Translations under genes and position numbers: made by a program
In this document: positions 27,312-37,031 of the stretch, piece by piece
Position numbering within the stretch: position 1 is the first letter of the stretch
Layout of the letters: each line of letters starts with the position of its first letter
Source of the DNA: Ralstonia sp. UBA689
Lineage (GTDB): Bacteria; Pseudomonadota; Gammaproteobacteria; Burkholderiales; Burkholderiaceae
Length of the DNA: 64,000 bases
Assembly (NCBI RefSeq): GCF_002298975.1
Contig: NZ_DBMV01000047.1
Location: 1 to 64,000, forward strand
Reading direction: 5' to 3'
The notes under the pieces: model-generated
What the model was told of the DNA's origin: nothing
The model's input: only the letters and a program-made list of their open reading frames with translations
Database searches by the model: none

Positions 27312-28016
27312 ATGAGGGCTTATCAAAAACCGCTCATTTCGATGTTCTCCGCTCTTGTTGACGTACGCCGCGCGCTGCGTCTCAAAGTGCGTGCCCGCTT
27401 ATCCGCACGCTCGTCGGCCCGCTTGTCCGTCATTCGGCGCGCATGGCGCCACAGCATGCTGGGCGCCGCACTGCTCGCCGCCTGTGTGCTGCCGGCGTGG
27501 GCCACGGTGGACATCGAGGGCGTGCACTTCGACGAGGCTGCGCGCCTGGCCGGCCGCGAGTTGCCGCTCAACGGCACGGGGCTGCGCTCGGTGTTCGTCA
27601 TCAAGGGCTACGTGGCCGGGCTGTATCTGCCGGAGCGGGCCAAGAATGCGGCGGTCATCCTGGGGATGAAGGGGCCGAAGCGGCTGCAGATCCACCCGCT
27701 GCGCGACGTCGGTGCCGACACCTTCATCCACGCGCTGAACGACGGCATCCACCGCAACCAGACCGAGATCCAAGTGCAAAGGCTATCCGACCGCCTGACG
27801 CAACTCGAAGACGCCATGCGCCAGATCGGCGCCACGCGGCGCGGCGACACCATCAACTTTGACTACATGCCCGAGGCAGGCACCATCATCAGCGTCAACG
27901 GCGTGGCGCGCGGCAAGCCCATCCTCGGCGAGGATTTCTACCAGGCCGTGCTGAGCATCTTCATCGGCAATAACCCGGTCGACCGTGACCTGAAAAACGG
28001 GCTGCTCGGAACCTGA
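27312..28016 (+). CDS. Exported chalcone-isomerase-fold protein
   Basis: A 234-residue protein with a chalcone-isomerase-like domain (PF16036 type): VDIEGVHFDEAARLAGRELPLNG, VFVIKGYVAGLYLPERAKNA, DTFIHALNDGIHRNQTE and FLGEDFYQAVLSIFIGNNPVDRDLKNGLLG-like ending. A signal peptide (MLGAALLAACVLPAWA) is visible from internal Met 49. The basic residues before it could be an n-region extension or the true start may be 27456; no convincing ribosome site decides. Bacterial members are periplasmic and of unknown function. The preceding 220 bp are AT-rich and hold a 7-bp TTGTTTT / AAAACAA hairpin. Confidence 0.75.
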   Translation: MRAYQKPLISMFSALVDVRRALRLKVRARLSARSSARLSVIRRAWRHSMLGAALLAACVLPAWATVDIEGVHFDEAARLAGRELPLNGTGLRSVFVIKGYVAGLYLPERAKNAAVILGMKGPKRLQIHPLRDVGADTFIHALNDGIHRNQTEIQVQRLSDRLTQLEDAMRQIGATRRGDTINFDYMPEAGTIISVNGVARGKPILGEDFYQAVLSIFIGNNPVDRDLKNGLLGT

Positions 28017-28102
28017 CGATCCGCTTTCCAGGCCCTCCAGGCACGCCGGCTGGCCATGCGATTCTGCAGTCTTTCCACAGAAGAAAGACACAGGAGGAGA
28101 CG

Positions 28103-29080
28103 ATGCCCCAAAGACGCCTGACTGCCCTGTTGATCGCCACCGCCGCGGCGCTGATGTGCTCGTCGGCGCTGGCGGAAATGTATCCGACCAAGCCTCTGCG
28201 GCTGGTGATTCCGTTCCCGCCCGGCGGCACGACCGACATCGTCGGGCGAGGCGTGGCCGATCAGCTCGCCAAGGTGCTCGGCCAGCCCGTGGTGGTGGAG
28301 AACAAGGGTGGCGGCGGCGGTTCGATCGGCGCGGACGTCATCGCCAAAGCGGCACCGGACGGCTACACCATCGGCATTGCCACCGTCTCCACGCACGCGG
28401 TGAACCCGGCCTGCAACCCGAAGCTCTCGTACGACCCGCTCAAGGATTTCAAGCCGATCACCAACCTGGCCACGGTGGCCAACGTGATTGCCGTCAACCC
28501 GACCTTCCCAGCCAAGAACTACAAGGAATTCGTGGCCGTGCTGACGGCCAACCCGGGCAAGTATTCGTTTGCCACCTCGGGCACCTGCGGGATCGGCCAC
28601 ATGCTGGGCGAAGAATTCAAGGTGCTGACCAAGACGCAGATGGTGCACGTGCCGTATCGCGGCGCGGGCCCGGCATTGAACGACGTGCTGGCCAACCAGG
28701 TGCCGATCATGGTCGACAACCTGCCGTCGTCGATGCAGTTCATCAAGGGCGGCAAGCTGCGCCCGATCGTGGTGGCGTGGGACAAACGCATCGACAGCCT
28801 GCCCGACGTGCCCACCTTTGCCGAGATGGGCCTGAAGGATGCGAATGACCCGGCGTGGTACGGCCTCGTCGCGCCGGCCGGCACGCCGGACGACATCATC
28901 CGCAAGCTCAACGAGGCATCGGTGCAGGCACTAAAGGACCCGGGCCTGATCGCCCGCTTCCGCGGTGCGGGCGCCGAGCCGATCGGCAACACGCCGCAGC
29001 AATACTCGGCCGAGATCAAGCGCGAATTCGACAAGATGCGCGCGCTGGTCAAGCAGCAGAACATCAAGCTCGATCAGTAG
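28103..29080 (+). CDS. Bug/TctC-family periplasmic binding protein
   Basis: A 325-residue periplasmic receptor of the tripartite tricarboxylate transporter (TctC/Bug) family, which is greatly expanded in Burkholderiales. A signal peptide (cleavage near SSALA) precedes the mature YPTKPLRLVIPFPPGGTTDIVGR; GQPVVVENKGGGGGSIGADVIAK and VHVPYRGAGPALNDVLANQV complete the carboxylate-binding Venus-flytrap pattern. AGGAGG lies upstream of the ATG. No TctA/TctB genes are adjacent, so it is an orphan receptor. The ligand is probably a carboxylate, unidentified. Confidence 0.9.
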   Translation: MPQRRLTALLIATAAALMCSSALAEMYPTKPLRLVIPFPPGGTTDIVGRGVADQLAKVLGQPVVVENKGGGGGSIGADVIAKAAPDGYTIGIATVSTHAVNPACNPKLSYDPLKDFKPITNLATVANVIAVNPTFPAKNYKEFVAVLTANPGKYSFATSGTCGIGHMLGEEFKVLTKTQMVHVPYRGAGPALNDVLANQVPIMVDNLPSSMQFIKGGKLRPIVVAWDKRIDSLPDVPTFAEMGLKDANDPAWYGLVAPAGTPDDIIRKLNEASVQALKDPGLIARFRGAGAEPIGNTPQQYSAEIKREFDKMRALVKQQNIKLDQ

Positions 29081-29142
29081 TCCGTCAATCCCCGGGGCCT
29101 GTGCTAGATTCGCAGGATCGTTTTTCCACACCGGCCCCTGTC

Positions 29143-29619
29143 ATGCCATCCCCCTTCGATGCCGTTCTGGAAGCGCCCTTCGGCAAGCTGGGGGTGCGCG
29201 TGGCCGATGGCGCCCTACGGGAGCTCGCCTACCTGCCGGACAGCACGCCCGCCGTCGACGCCAAGAACGCATTGATCCGCAACCTCGCGCGCCAGCTCGA
29301 CGCTTATTACGACAACCCGGAGGCTGGCTTCGACATCCCGCTCGCTCCGGCTGGCACAGATTTCCAGCGCCGCGTGTGGGATGCCATCTGTGCGGTGCCG
29401 TGCGGCAGCGTCATCACCTACGGCGCCATCGCCAAGCAGATCGGCAGCGTGCCGCGCGCCGTTGGCCAGGCGTGCGGCGACAACTGGTTTCCGATCCTCA
29501 TCCCGTGCCACCGCGTGGTGTCGGCCTCCGGCATCGGCGGGTTCTCGCACCACGTCGATGGATACCTGCTGAACATCAAGCACTGGCTGCTGCGCCACGA
29601 AGGCGTGATGCTGATATGA
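29143..29619 (+). CDS. ogt: Methylated-DNA--protein-cysteine methyltransferase
   Basis: A 158-residue O6-alkylguanine-DNA alkyltransferase. TDFQRRVWDAICAVPCGSVITYGAIAKQIG, the Arg finger region and IPCHRVVSASG with the acceptor Cys at residue 122 are intact. It transfers the alkyl group from O6-alkylguanine to itself and is then inactivated. It is a second MGMT; the C-terminal domain of Ada (52130 region) is another. Its stop overlaps the xerD start (ATGA), so the two are translated together. No Ada box is present here, suggesting constitutive expression as for Ogt in E. coli. Confidence 0.92.
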   Translation: MPSPFDAVLEAPFGKLGVRVADGALRELAYLPDSTPAVDAKNALIRNLARQLDAYYDNPEAGFDIPLAPAGTDFQRRVWDAICAVPCGSVITYGAIAKQIGSVPRAVGQACGDNWFPILIPCHRVVSASGIGGFSHHVDGYLLNIKHWLLRHEGVMLI

Positions 29620-30560
29620 GCAAAGCCGCACTGAAGACAGTAGAAGCTCCCGCCCTGCCCCCGCGCAGCGCGGACGCCATCCAGCGCTTCTGCGACGCGC
29701 TCTGGCTCGAAGATGGCCTCGCCCGCAATACACTCGATGCGTACCGGCGCGACCTCACGCTCTACGCGCACTGGTTGGCCGAGCGCAGCAAATCCATTGC
29801 CGAAACGGAAGACGGCGACCTGGCCGACTACTTTGCCGCGCGCCATGCCGAGAGCCGCGCATCTTCCGCCAACCGGCGCCGCACCGTATTCAAGCGCTTC
29901 TTCCAATGGGCCTTGCGCGAGCACGTGGTCAGCACCGATCCGTCGCGCCTGCTGCCGACCGCCAAGCAACCGCCGCGCTTTCCCAAGACGTTGTCGGAGA
30001 CGCAGGTCGAGGCGCTCATCGGCGCGCCGGACGTCGACACGCCGCTCGGCCTGCGCGACCGCGCCATGATCGAACTGATGTATGCAAGCGGCCTGCGCGT
30101 GTCGGAAATCGTCGCGCTGAAGACAGTGGAAGTCGGCTTGAACGAGGGCGTGGTGCGCGTGATCGGCGGCAAGGGCGGCAAGGACCGGCTGGTACCGTTC
30201 GGCGCTGAGGCCGGCGACTGGCTGCGGCGCTATCTCCAGGATCGTCAAACGGGCCGCACCGCGCTGCTGGGCGAGCGCACCGCCGATGCGCTGTTCGTCA
30301 CCGCGCGCGGCGATGGCATGACGCGCCAGACGTTCTGGCACCTCATCAAGCGCTATGCACTGCGCGCCGACATCCACGCGCCGCTGTCACCGCACACGTT
30401 GCGGCATGCGTTCGCCACGCACCTGCTCAACCACGGCGCCGACCTGCGCGTGGTGCAGATGCTGCTCGGCCACGCGGATATCTCCACCACGCAGATCTAT
30501 ACCCACGTCGCGCGCGAGCGGCTGCGCACGCTGCATGCGCAGCACCATCCGCGCGGATAG
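29616..30560 (+). CDS. xerD: Tyrosine recombinase XerD
   Basis: A 314-residue site-specific recombinase that resolves chromosome dimers at dif with XerC. All catalytic residues are visible: Arg161 (GLRVSEI), His260 and Arg263 (HTLRHAF), His286 (LLGHADIS) and Tyr295 (IYTHVARERL). The N-terminal SAM-like domain (DAIQRFCDALWLEDGLARNTLDAYRRDL) contacts the outer dif arm. No dif site or other integrase context was seen, so it is the host recombinase rather than a phage integrase. It starts inside the ogt stop codon. Confidence 0.93.
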   Translation: MSKAALKTVEAPALPPRSADAIQRFCDALWLEDGLARNTLDAYRRDLTLYAHWLAERSKSIAETEDGDLADYFAARHAESRASSANRRRTVFKRFFQWALREHVVSTDPSRLLPTAKQPPRFPKTLSETQVEALIGAPDVDTPLGLRDRAMIELMYASGLRVSEIVALKTVEVGLNEGVVRVIGGKGGKDRLVPFGAEAGDWLRRYLQDRQTGRTALLGERTADALFVTARGDGMTRQTFWHLIKRYALRADIHAPLSPHTLRHAFATHLLNHGADLRVVQMLLGHADISTTQIYTHVARERLRTLHAQHHPRG

Positions 30561-30582
30561 TAATCGTTCCCCCCTGCCCCGC

Positions 30583-31074
30583 ATGAGCAAGTCCAAACAC
30601 GTTTCCGAGACGCCCGCCACGCAGTTCCTCAAGGCGCATGGCGTCGCCTATACCGAACACTCCTACGACTACGTCGACCACGGCGGCACGACGGAATCGT
30701 CCCGCCAGCTTGGCGTGGACGAACACCACGTCGTCAAAACGCTGGTGATGGAAGACGAGCATGCCAAGCCGCTGATCGTGCTGATGCACGGCGATTGCTC
30801 GGTCTCCACCAAGAACCTCGCGCGCCAGACTGGCCGCAAGAGCGTGCAGCCGTGCAAACCCGACGTGGCGCAGCGGCACAGCGGCTACCTGGTCGGCGGC
30901 ACCTCACCTTTTGGCGTGCGTAAAGCGATGCCGGTATACGTCGAGGCCTCGGTGCTGGAACTGGAGCGCATCTACATCAACGGCGGGCGGCGCGGCTTTC
31001 TGGTGAGCTTGGCGCCCAGCGTGCTGACCACGGTGCTGAATGCGCAGCCGGTCAACTGTGCAAACCCCGATTGA
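30583..31074 (+). CDS. ybaK: Cys-tRNA(Pro)/Cys-tRNA deacylase-type editing protein
   Basis: A 163-residue YbaK/EbsC-family protein. The fold motifs are VAYTEHSYDY, LGVDEHHVVKTLVME, LARQTGRKSVQPCKP and SGYLVGGTSPFGVRKAMPVYVE, with the lysine and glycine residues that line the editing pocket. Family members hydrolyse mischarged Cys-tRNA(Pro). It follows xerD by 22 bp and precedes plsY by 70 bp; a TACAAT at 31112 suggests plsY has its own promoter. Confidence 0.9.
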   Translation: MSKSKHVSETPATQFLKAHGVAYTEHSYDYVDHGGTTESSRQLGVDEHHVVKTLVMEDEHAKPLIVLMHGDCSVSTKNLARQTGRKSVQPCKPDVAQRHSGYLVGGTSPFGVRKAMPVYVEASVLELERIYINGGRRGFLVSLAPSVLTTVLNAQPVNCANPD

Positions 31075-31144
31075 AACGCACACGGCGGCTGAGGCACCCT
31101 ACGCGCCACGCTACAATCCCGCAGCCTGAATTCACCGATTCCTC

Positions 31145-31771
31145 ATGTCCTCTGTCGTCGCAACCGTCGTTTTTGCCGTGGCCGCCTACCTGATCGGCTC
31201 AGTCTCCTTTGCCGTGGTGGTCAGCCGCGCCATGGGCCTGGCTGATCCGCGCACCTACGGCTCGGGCAACCCAGGCGCCACCAACGTGCTGCGCTCGGGC
31301 AACAAGAAGGCGGCGATCCTCACGCTGCTGGGCGACGCAGCCAAGGGTTGGCTGGCGGTGTGGCTGGCGCTACTGCTGGCGCCGCGCTTTGGCGTGGAGG
31401 AGAGCGGCATCGCGCTGGTGGTCATCGCCGTGTTCCTCGGCCACCTGTATCCGGTGTTCCACCGCTTTGCCGGCGGCAAGGGTGTGGCCACGGCGGCGGG
31501 CATTCTGCTGGCGATCAACGTATGGCTCGGCCTGGCAACGCTGGCGACGTGGATCATCATCGCCTGGTTCTTCCGCTATTCGTCGTTGGCGGCGCTGGTG
31601 TCGGCGGTGTTCGCGCCGTTCTTCTACGTGCTGATGAACAATAGCTTCGACTGGATTGCCGGTGCCGTTGCGCTGATGGCCGTGCTGCTGATTGCGCGGC
31701 ATCGCGCCAATATCGCCAAGCTGCTGGCCGGCAAGGAAAGCCGCATCGGCGAGAAGAAGAAAGCCACCTAA
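31145..31771 (+). CDS. plsY: Glycerol-3-phosphate acyltransferase
   Basis: A 208-residue inner-membrane acyltransferase using acyl-phosphate to make lysophosphatidate, the first step of phospholipid synthesis in the PlsX/PlsY route. The three family motifs are present: [14 protein letters not shown]...[36 protein letters not shown], and [18 protein letters not shown] at the C-terminus. About five to seven spans. The stop overlaps that of the convergent AraC-type gene by 4 bp. Confidence 0.92.
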   Translation: MSSVVATVVFAVAAYLIGSVSFAVVVSRAMGLADPRTYGSGNPGATNVLRSGNKKAAILTLLGDAAKGWLAVWLALLLAPRFGVEESGIALVVIAVFLGHLYPVFHRFAGGKGVATAAGILLAINVWLGLATLATWIIIAWFFRYSSLAALVSAVFAPFFYVLMNNSFDWIAGAVALMAVLLIARHRANIAKLLAGKESRIGEKKKAT

Positions 31772-32784
31772 TTCCGCAGCTCGGCACGCACCGAATGCGC
31801 GCGCCGATGTTCTCCCGGCGGCCGCCCCGTGTGCCGCCGGATCAGCCGCCGGAAGGCGGACATATCCTGATAGCCGCACTGCTCAGCAATCGCCGTCAGG
31901 CTCAGCGTGCTGACTTCCAGCAGGTGACACGCGCGCTCCACGCGCAGCCGGTGCAGCAGTTGCAGCGGCGATGTTCCCACCGTCTTCGTGAAATGCCGCA
32001 GCAACGTCCGCTCGCTGGTCGAAGCGGCGGCGGCCAGCTTTCCCAGATCGAATGGCTCGTGCAGATGCTGCTGCAGATAGCGCCGCGCGCGCAGCACCAC
32101 GCTGTCGCGGATGGCCGGCTTGCTGCGCAGCCAGATGCCAATGGCCTCGCCGCGCGACGGGTGGTCGAGCACCGTGTTGGCCAGCGTGCGCGCGAGTCGC
32201 GCATCGGCCAGCCGGCTGACCACGCGGTGCGCCAGTGCTACGCCATGCTCCATCGCCCGCGCGGTGATCACGTTGCCGCTGCTGACGATGGCCTGCCCCG
32301 GCACCACTTTCAAGCGGGGGAAATTGCCCTGCACCCAGCCGGCGATGAGCCACGTGACCGTCAACCGCTGGCCGGGTGGCAGCACGTCGGCCAGCATCGC
32401 CACGCCAGTAAAAGACGACGCCACCAGCCGCCCCGCTTCCAGATACCGGCGGATGGTGGCGCGCTCCAGCTCCAGCAGGGCCAGATGCTGCTCCATGGTG
32501 CTGATGTGGTCGAAATGCAGGGGCGGAACGATCAGCGCGTCACCGAGCTGCGCATCGTCGTCGGGTAACGGATCGCAGCGGCAGGCCAGCGTCTGGGCGG
32601 TGGCCCGCCAGCGTGCCGGATCGCTGGCGACAAGCCGCCAGCCGAATACCGGTGCACTGGCGGCATCAGCCCGCTTGCCGGCCTGCATGGAGGCCAGCGC
32701 ATTGGCCACACCAAGCGTGTCGGCAGCGGTTGCCAGCGTGGAAAAACCGGCGTCGGGAAAGGTCAGCAGGTCGATGGTCGGCAT
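31768..32784 (-). CDS. GlxA-type regulator (DJ-1/PfpI domain plus AraC DNA-binding domain)
   Basis: A 338-residue regulator. The N-terminal DJ-1/PfpI-like domain (about 1-190) has [21 protein letters not shown], and the C-terminal AraC domain (about 225-325) has the two helix-turn-helix motifs ([42 protein letters not shown] and [25 protein letters not shown]). The GlxA group often controls catabolism of quaternary amines or similar compounds. It is divergent from the acylase gene across 179 bp, which suggests but does not prove that it regulates the acylase. It is convergent with plsY. Confidence 0.85.
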   Translation of the reverse strand: MPTIDLLTFPDAGFSTLATAADTLGVANALASMQAGKRADAASAPVFGWRLVASDPARWRATAQTLACRCDPLPDDDAQLGDALIVPPLHFDHISTMEQHLALLELERATIRRYLEAGRLVASSFTGVAMLADVLPPGQRLTVTWLIAGWVQGNFPRLKVVPGQAIVSSGNVITARAMEHGVALAHRVVSRLADARLARTLANTVLDHPSRGEAIGIWLRSKPAIRDSVVLRARRYLQQHLHEPFDLGKLAAAASTSERTLLRHFTKTVGTSPLQLLHRLRVERACHLLEVSTLSLTAIAEQCGYQDMSAFRRLIRRHTGRPPGEHRRAHSVRAELRN

Positions 32785-32963
32785 GCCGCAGAGTATAGGA
32801 AAAAGCGGGCACAGGCAGCCATTTTGATGGCGATATTGACACCAACTCTGGCGGGAATACCTCTTTCAGATCAGACCCGTCCGATTGACGATGCGTCGGT
32901 GCTGGCGCAGGCACAGACGCAAGCGCCGCCACCTAAAACAACACCGATACCAGGAGACATCGC

Positions 32964-35348
32964 ATGACGCAGGGATTCGCACTGCGCAGCACGCTTGCTG
33001 TGGCCGCGCTTGCGGCGCTGGCCGGCTGCGCAAGCACCGCCGACGGGGGCTGGGCTACGCCGTCGGACACCGGCCTCTCGGCCGAAATCCGCCGCACCGC
33101 CTTCGGCATTCCGCACATCCGCGCCAATGATTACGCCAGCCTCGGCTTTGGCATGGCCTATGCCTACGCGCAGGACAACGTCTGCCTGCTGGCCGATCAA
33201 GTCGTCACCGTCAACGGCGAGCGCTCGAAGACCTTCGGGCCGGAAGGCACCGTGACCGTGTCGTTCAAGCCGATCCCGAATTCGCAGTCGGACGCCTTCT
33301 TCAAGGGCGCCTTCGACGAGGCCGGCCTGCGTGCCGGCTATGCACAGATGTCGCCCGAGGCGCGTGAGCTGCTGCGCGGCTACATGGCGGGCTACAACCG
33401 CTATCTGAAGGACACGCTGCCGGCCAACTATCCGGCCGCCTGCCGCAACGCCGCCTGGGTGCGCCCGCTCACGCTGGCCGACATGATGCGCATGGGCGAA
33501 GAGAAGGCCATCCAGGCCAGCGCGGGCGCCATGCTCGCGAGCATCGTCGCCGCGCAGCCGCCGGGCGGTGCCCCGGTGTCGAGTTCAGCGATCCCGCCGC
33601 ACGCCATTGATACGGCAGCACTCGACCGCGAACTGCAACTGCGCGACATGCCCATCGGCTCCAACGGCTGGGCCTTCGGCAAGGCCGCCACCGACAACGG
33701 CCGCGGCGTGCTGCTCGGCAATCCGCACTTTCCGTGGACGACCACCAACCGCTTCTACCAAGTCCACCTGACCGTGCCCGGCAAGCTGGACGTGATGGGC
33801 GCGTCGATCGCGGCCTTCCCAGTGGTCAGCATCGGCTTCAACAAGGACGTGGCGTGGACGCACACCGTCTCCACCGGCCGCCGCTTCACGCTGTTCGAGT
33901 TGAAACTGGCCGAGGGCGACCCGACCACTTACCTGATCGACGGCACGCCGCACAAGATGACCACGCGCACCGTGGCCTTCGACGTGAAGCTGCCGGACGG
34001 CCGCATCGAGCGCCGCACGCACACCTTCTACGACACCCTCTACGGCCCCGTGCTGTCGATGCCTGCCGGCGGCATGCCGTGGACCACGCAGAAGGCCTAC
34101 ACGCTGCGCGACGCCAACCGCAACAACACGCGCTCGATCGACACGTGGCTGCACATTGCGCAAGCCAAGGACGTGGCGGACATCCGCCAGGCGATCGGCA
34201 ACCTCGGCATCCCCTGGGTCAACACGATTGCGACCGACCGCAACGGCCGCGCGCTGTTTGCGGATGTGTCCACCACGCCGGACGTTTCTGCCGAGACGCT
34301 CAAGCGCTGCGCCCCGTCGCCCCTGGCCGACAAGCTCTTCAAGGGTGTGGGGCTGGTGCTGCTCGACGGTTCGCGCAGCACGTGCAACTGGCAGGTCGAT
34401 CCGGCCTCGCCGGTGCCTGGGCTGGTGGCGCCTGCGCGCATGCCGGTGCTGGAGCGTGACGACTTCGTCGCCAACAGCAACGACAGCTCGTGGCTGACCA
34501 ACCCTGCGCAGAAGCTGACCGGCTTCTCACCGGTGATGGGCTCGATCGACGTGCCGCAGCGCCTGCGCACGCGCATCGGCCTGATCGAGATCGGCCGCCG
34601 CCTGAACGGCACCGATGGCCTGCCCGGCAACCGCGTCAACCCGCCGAACCTGCAGGCGATGATCTTCCGCGATGCCAACCTCGCCGGACACCTCGTGCGC
34701 GACGATCTGCTGGCAGCGTGCAAAGCGACGCCCAACCTCGACGCCGATGCGCGTGACGGTTGCGCCGCGCTCTCGCAATGGAATCGCACCAGCAACGCCG
34801 ACGCCCGCGCCGCACACCTGTTTCGCGAGTTCTGGATGCGCGCCAAAGATATCCCGCACATCTACGCCGTGGACTTCAACCCGACTGACCCGATCTACAC
34901 GCCGCGCGACCTGCGCATGAACGATGCAGCGGTCCGCACGGCGGTATTCAAGGCGCTCAAGGATGCGGTGAACGCGGTGCGCACGGCCGGCTTTGCGCTG
35001 GATGCGCCGCTGGGCACGGTGCAGGCGTTACGCTCGCCCAACGGCCTCATCCCGCTGCAAGGCGGCGAGGAGTACGAAGGCGTGCTCAACAAGCTGCAAA
35101 GCACGCCGATCGGACCGAAGGGTCTGCAGGTGTACTTCGGCACCAGCTACATCCAGACTGTGACCTTCGACGATCAGGGTCCGGTGGCTGACGCCATCCT
35201 CACCTACGGTGAATCGACCGACCCCGCCTCGCCGCACGCGTTCGACCAGATGCGCGAGTTCTCGGCCAAGCGCTGGAACCGGCTGCCGTTCTCGGAAGCC
35301 GCCATTGCCGGCGATCCGGCACTGAAGGTGACCAGGCTGTCGCAGTAA
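32964..35348 (+). CDS. Penicillin-acylase-family acylase (AHL/aculeacin A acylase-like)
   Basis: A 794-residue Ntn-hydrolase precursor. A signal peptide ending in LAALAGC (Cys22 could be lipidated) precedes the alpha chain. The autocatalytic nucleophile is Ser233 (GSNGWAFG), which starts the beta chain; NPHFPWTTTNRFYQVHL and HTVSTGRRFTLFELKL are typical of the acyl-homoserine-lactone acylase branch (PvdQ, QuiP, AiiD, and Aac of R. solanacearum). The length is essentially that of R. solanacearum Aac. It would hydrolyse the amide of long-chain acyl-homoserine lactones or lipopeptides in the periplasm. The divergent GlxA-type gene may control it. Substrate range is inferred from the family. Confidence 0.85.
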   Translation: MTQGFALRSTLAVAALAALAGCASTADGGWATPSDTGLSAEIRRTAFGIPHIRANDYASLGFGMAYAYAQDNVCLLADQVVTVNGERSKTFGPEGTVTVSFKPIPNSQSDAFFKGAFDEAGLRAGYAQMSPEARELLRGYMAGYNRYLKDTLPANYPAACRNAAWVRPLTLADMMRMGEEKAIQASAGAMLASIVAAQPPGGAPVSSSAIPPHAIDTAALDRELQLRDMPIGSNGWAFGKAATDNGRGVLLGNPHFPWTTTNRFYQVHLTVPGKLDVMGASIAAFPVVSIGFNKDVAWTHTVSTGRRFTLFELKLAEGDPTTYLIDGTPHKMTTRTVAFDVKLPDGRIERRTHTFYDTLYGPVLSMPAGGMPWTTQKAYTLRDANRNNTRSIDTWLHIAQAKDVADIRQAIGNLGIPWVNTIATDRNGRALFADVSTTPDVSAETLKRCAPSPLADKLFKGVGLVLLDGSRSTCNWQVDPASPVPGLVAPARMPVLERDDFVANSNDSSWLTNPAQKLTGFSPVMGSIDVPQRLRTRIGLIEIGRRLNGTDGLPGNRVNPPNLQAMIFRDANLAGHLVRDDLLAACKATPNLDADARDGCAALSQWNRTSNADARAAHLFREFWMRAKDIPHIYAVDFNPTDPIYTPRDLRMNDAAVRTAVFKALKDAVNAVRTAGFALDAPLGTVQALRSPNGLIPLQGGEEYEGVLNKLQSTPIGPKGLQVYFGTSYIQTVTFDDQGPVADAILTYGESTDPASPHAFDQMREFSAKRWNRLPFSEAAIAGDPALKVTRLSQ

Positions 35349-35364
35349 TCACCACACTCAAATG

Positions 35365-35393
35365 CAAACGCCCCGCTTGTGCGGGGCGTTTTG
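35365..35393. terminator. Terminator between the acylase and yajQ
   Basis: AACGCCCCGC / GCGGGGCGTT makes a 10-bp stem with a 4-base loop and a short T-run. It lies between convergent genes. Confidence 0.75.
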
Positions 35394-35411
35394 CCTGGTG
35401 ACGCGATCGGC

Positions 35412-35897
35412 TTAGTCGCGGAAGTTGTTGAAATCCAGCGGCGTGTCGGTCACGTCCTTGCGTAGCATGGCGATCACGCTTTGCAGGTCATCGCGCTTGG
35501 CGCCGGTCACGCGCACGGCGTCGCCCTGGATGCTGGACTGGACCTTGATCTTGCTGTCCTTGATCTGCTTGACGATCTTCTTGGCCAGATCGCCCGACAC
35601 GCCCTTCTTGATCTTGACGACCTGCTTCATCTTGTCGCCGCCGATCTTCTGCTTGTCCTGGTAGTCCAGGAAGCGCACGTCGACGTTGCGCTTGGCGAGC
35701 TTGTTCACCAGCACATCGTTGACCTGGCCAATCTTGAAATCGTCATCGGCAAACAGCGTCAACTCCTGCTCCTTCTGCTCGACGCGGGCATCCGAGCCCT
35801 TGAAGTCGAATCGCGTCGAAATTTCCTTGTTGGCCTGTTCCACGGCGTTCTTCAGCTCCACCATGTTGGCTTCGCATACCACGTCAAACGACGGCAT
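35412..35897 (-). CDS. yajQ: YajQ-family nucleotide-binding protein
   Basis: A 161-residue two-domain protein beginning [22 protein letters not shown], with [33 protein letters not shown] and [50 protein letters not shown] pattern of tandem ferredoxin-like folds. Xanthomonas YajQ homologues bind cyclic-di-GMP; nucleic acid and chaperone roles are also reported, so the function is not firm. AGGAGA lies 5 bases upstream of the start. It is divergent from murB. Confidence 0.9.
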   Translation of the reverse strand: MPSFDVVCEANMVELKNAVEQANKEISTRFDFKGSDARVEQKEQELTLFADDDFKIGQVNDVLVNKLAKRNVDVRFLDYQDKQKIGGDKMKQVVKIKKGVSGDLAKKIVKQIKDSKIKVQSSIQGDAVRVTGAKRDDLQSVIAMLRKDVTDTPLDFNNFRD

Positions 35898-36002
35898 CGT
35901 ATTCTCCTTGCAGACTTGAATTCGGGTTCCTGCGGCGGCAACCACTCGGCCCGCCCGCGCCATGGCTCTTATAATTCAGGCTTTTCCAGCTTCACCTGCG
36001 CC

Positions 36003-37031
36003 ATGGCGTTGCTCGACACGCATTATCCCCTAGGCCGGCACAACACGTTCCGTTTTGAGGCCACCGCCCGCTACGCCGCACACGTGCGCACACCCGAAGA
36101 CATCCCTGCCGCGCTGGCCGATCCGCGCGTGCAGGACCTGCCAGTGCTGGTGCTCGGCGGTGGCAGCAACGTCGTGCTCACGCGCGATTTCGATGGCTTG
36201 GTGCTGCTGATGGAGATTCCAGGCATCGTTACCGCCCAAGCGATGCTCGATGGGCGTGCCGTGCACACCGTCACCGCCGGCGGCGGCGAATCGTGGCACG
36301 GCCTGGTTTCGTACACCGTCGCCAATGGCTTGCCTGGGCTGGAAAACCTCGCGCTGATTCCCGGCACCGTGGGCGCCGCGCCCATCCAGAACATCGGCGC
36401 ATATGGCGTCGAGATCAAAGACCGCTTCCACTCCCTGCGCGCCTACGACCGCCACGCCGGCGAGTTCGTCACGCTGGACGCCGCCGACTGCGCCTTCGGC
36501 TACCGCGACAGCCTCTTCAAGCGGGCGGGCGCCGATCGCTACATCCTCACCGAGGTCACCTTTGCCCTGCCCGTCGACTGGCAGCCCGACACGCACTACG
36601 CAGAACTGGCGCGCGAGCTGGCGGCGCAAGGCATCACTGCACCGACTGCAAAAAACATCTTCGACGCGGTGGTCACCATCCGCCGCCGCAAGCTGCCCGA
36701 CCCGGCCGAGATCGGCAATGCGGGCAGCTTCTTCAAGAACCCCATCGTCGATGCCGCCACGCGCGATGCGCTGGTTGAACGCTTCCCGAACCTGGTCGGT
36801 TATGTGCAGCCGGATGGCATGGTCAAGCTCGCCGCCGGCTGGCTGATTGACCAATGCGGCTTCAAGGGCCGGCAGAGCGGCGCGGTGGGCGTGTATGAAA
36901 AGCAGGCGCTGGTGCTGGTGCACCGTGGTGGTGGCAGCGCCGTGCAGTTGATGACGCTGGCGCGTGAGATTCAGGATACGGTCTATGCACACTTTGGCGT
37001 GCGCATCGAGCCGGAACCCGTGGTGATCTAA
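36003..37031 (+). CDS. murB: UDP-N-acetylenolpyruvoylglucosamine reductase
   Basis: A 342-residue FAD enzyme reducing UDP-GlcNAc-enolpyruvate to UDP-MurNAc for peptidoglycan. It has the FAD-binding [42 protein letters not shown] and [10 protein letters not shown] blocks of a type I MurB. The catalytic region is near [10 protein letters not shown], and the C-terminal [13 protein letters not shown] is intact. A TATAAT at 35970-35975 gives a promoter about 28 bases before the ATG. The stop overlaps the convergent patatin gene by 4 bp. Confidence 0.95.
   Translation: MALLDTHYPLGRHNTFRFEATARYAAHVRTPEDIPAALADPRVQDLPVLVLGGGSNVVLTRDFDGLVLLMEIPGIVTAQAMLDGRAVHTVTAGGGESWHGLVSYTVANGLPGLENLALIPGTVGAAPIQNIGAYGVEIKDRFHSLRAYDRHAGEFVTLDAADCAFGYRDSLFKRAGADRYILTEVTFALPVDWQPDTHYAELARELAAQGITAPTAKNIFDAVVTIRRRKLPDPAEIGNAGSFFKNPIVDAATRDALVERFPNLVGYVQPDGMVKLAAGWLIDQCGFKGRQSGAVGVYEKQALVLVHRGGGSAVQLMTLAREIQDTVYAHFGVRIEPEPVVI

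Noticed and set aside
29616..30560. Phage or island integrase
   Set aside because: The protein and context (ogt, ybaK, plsY) fit the housekeeping recombinase XerD; no attachment sites or phage genes are near.
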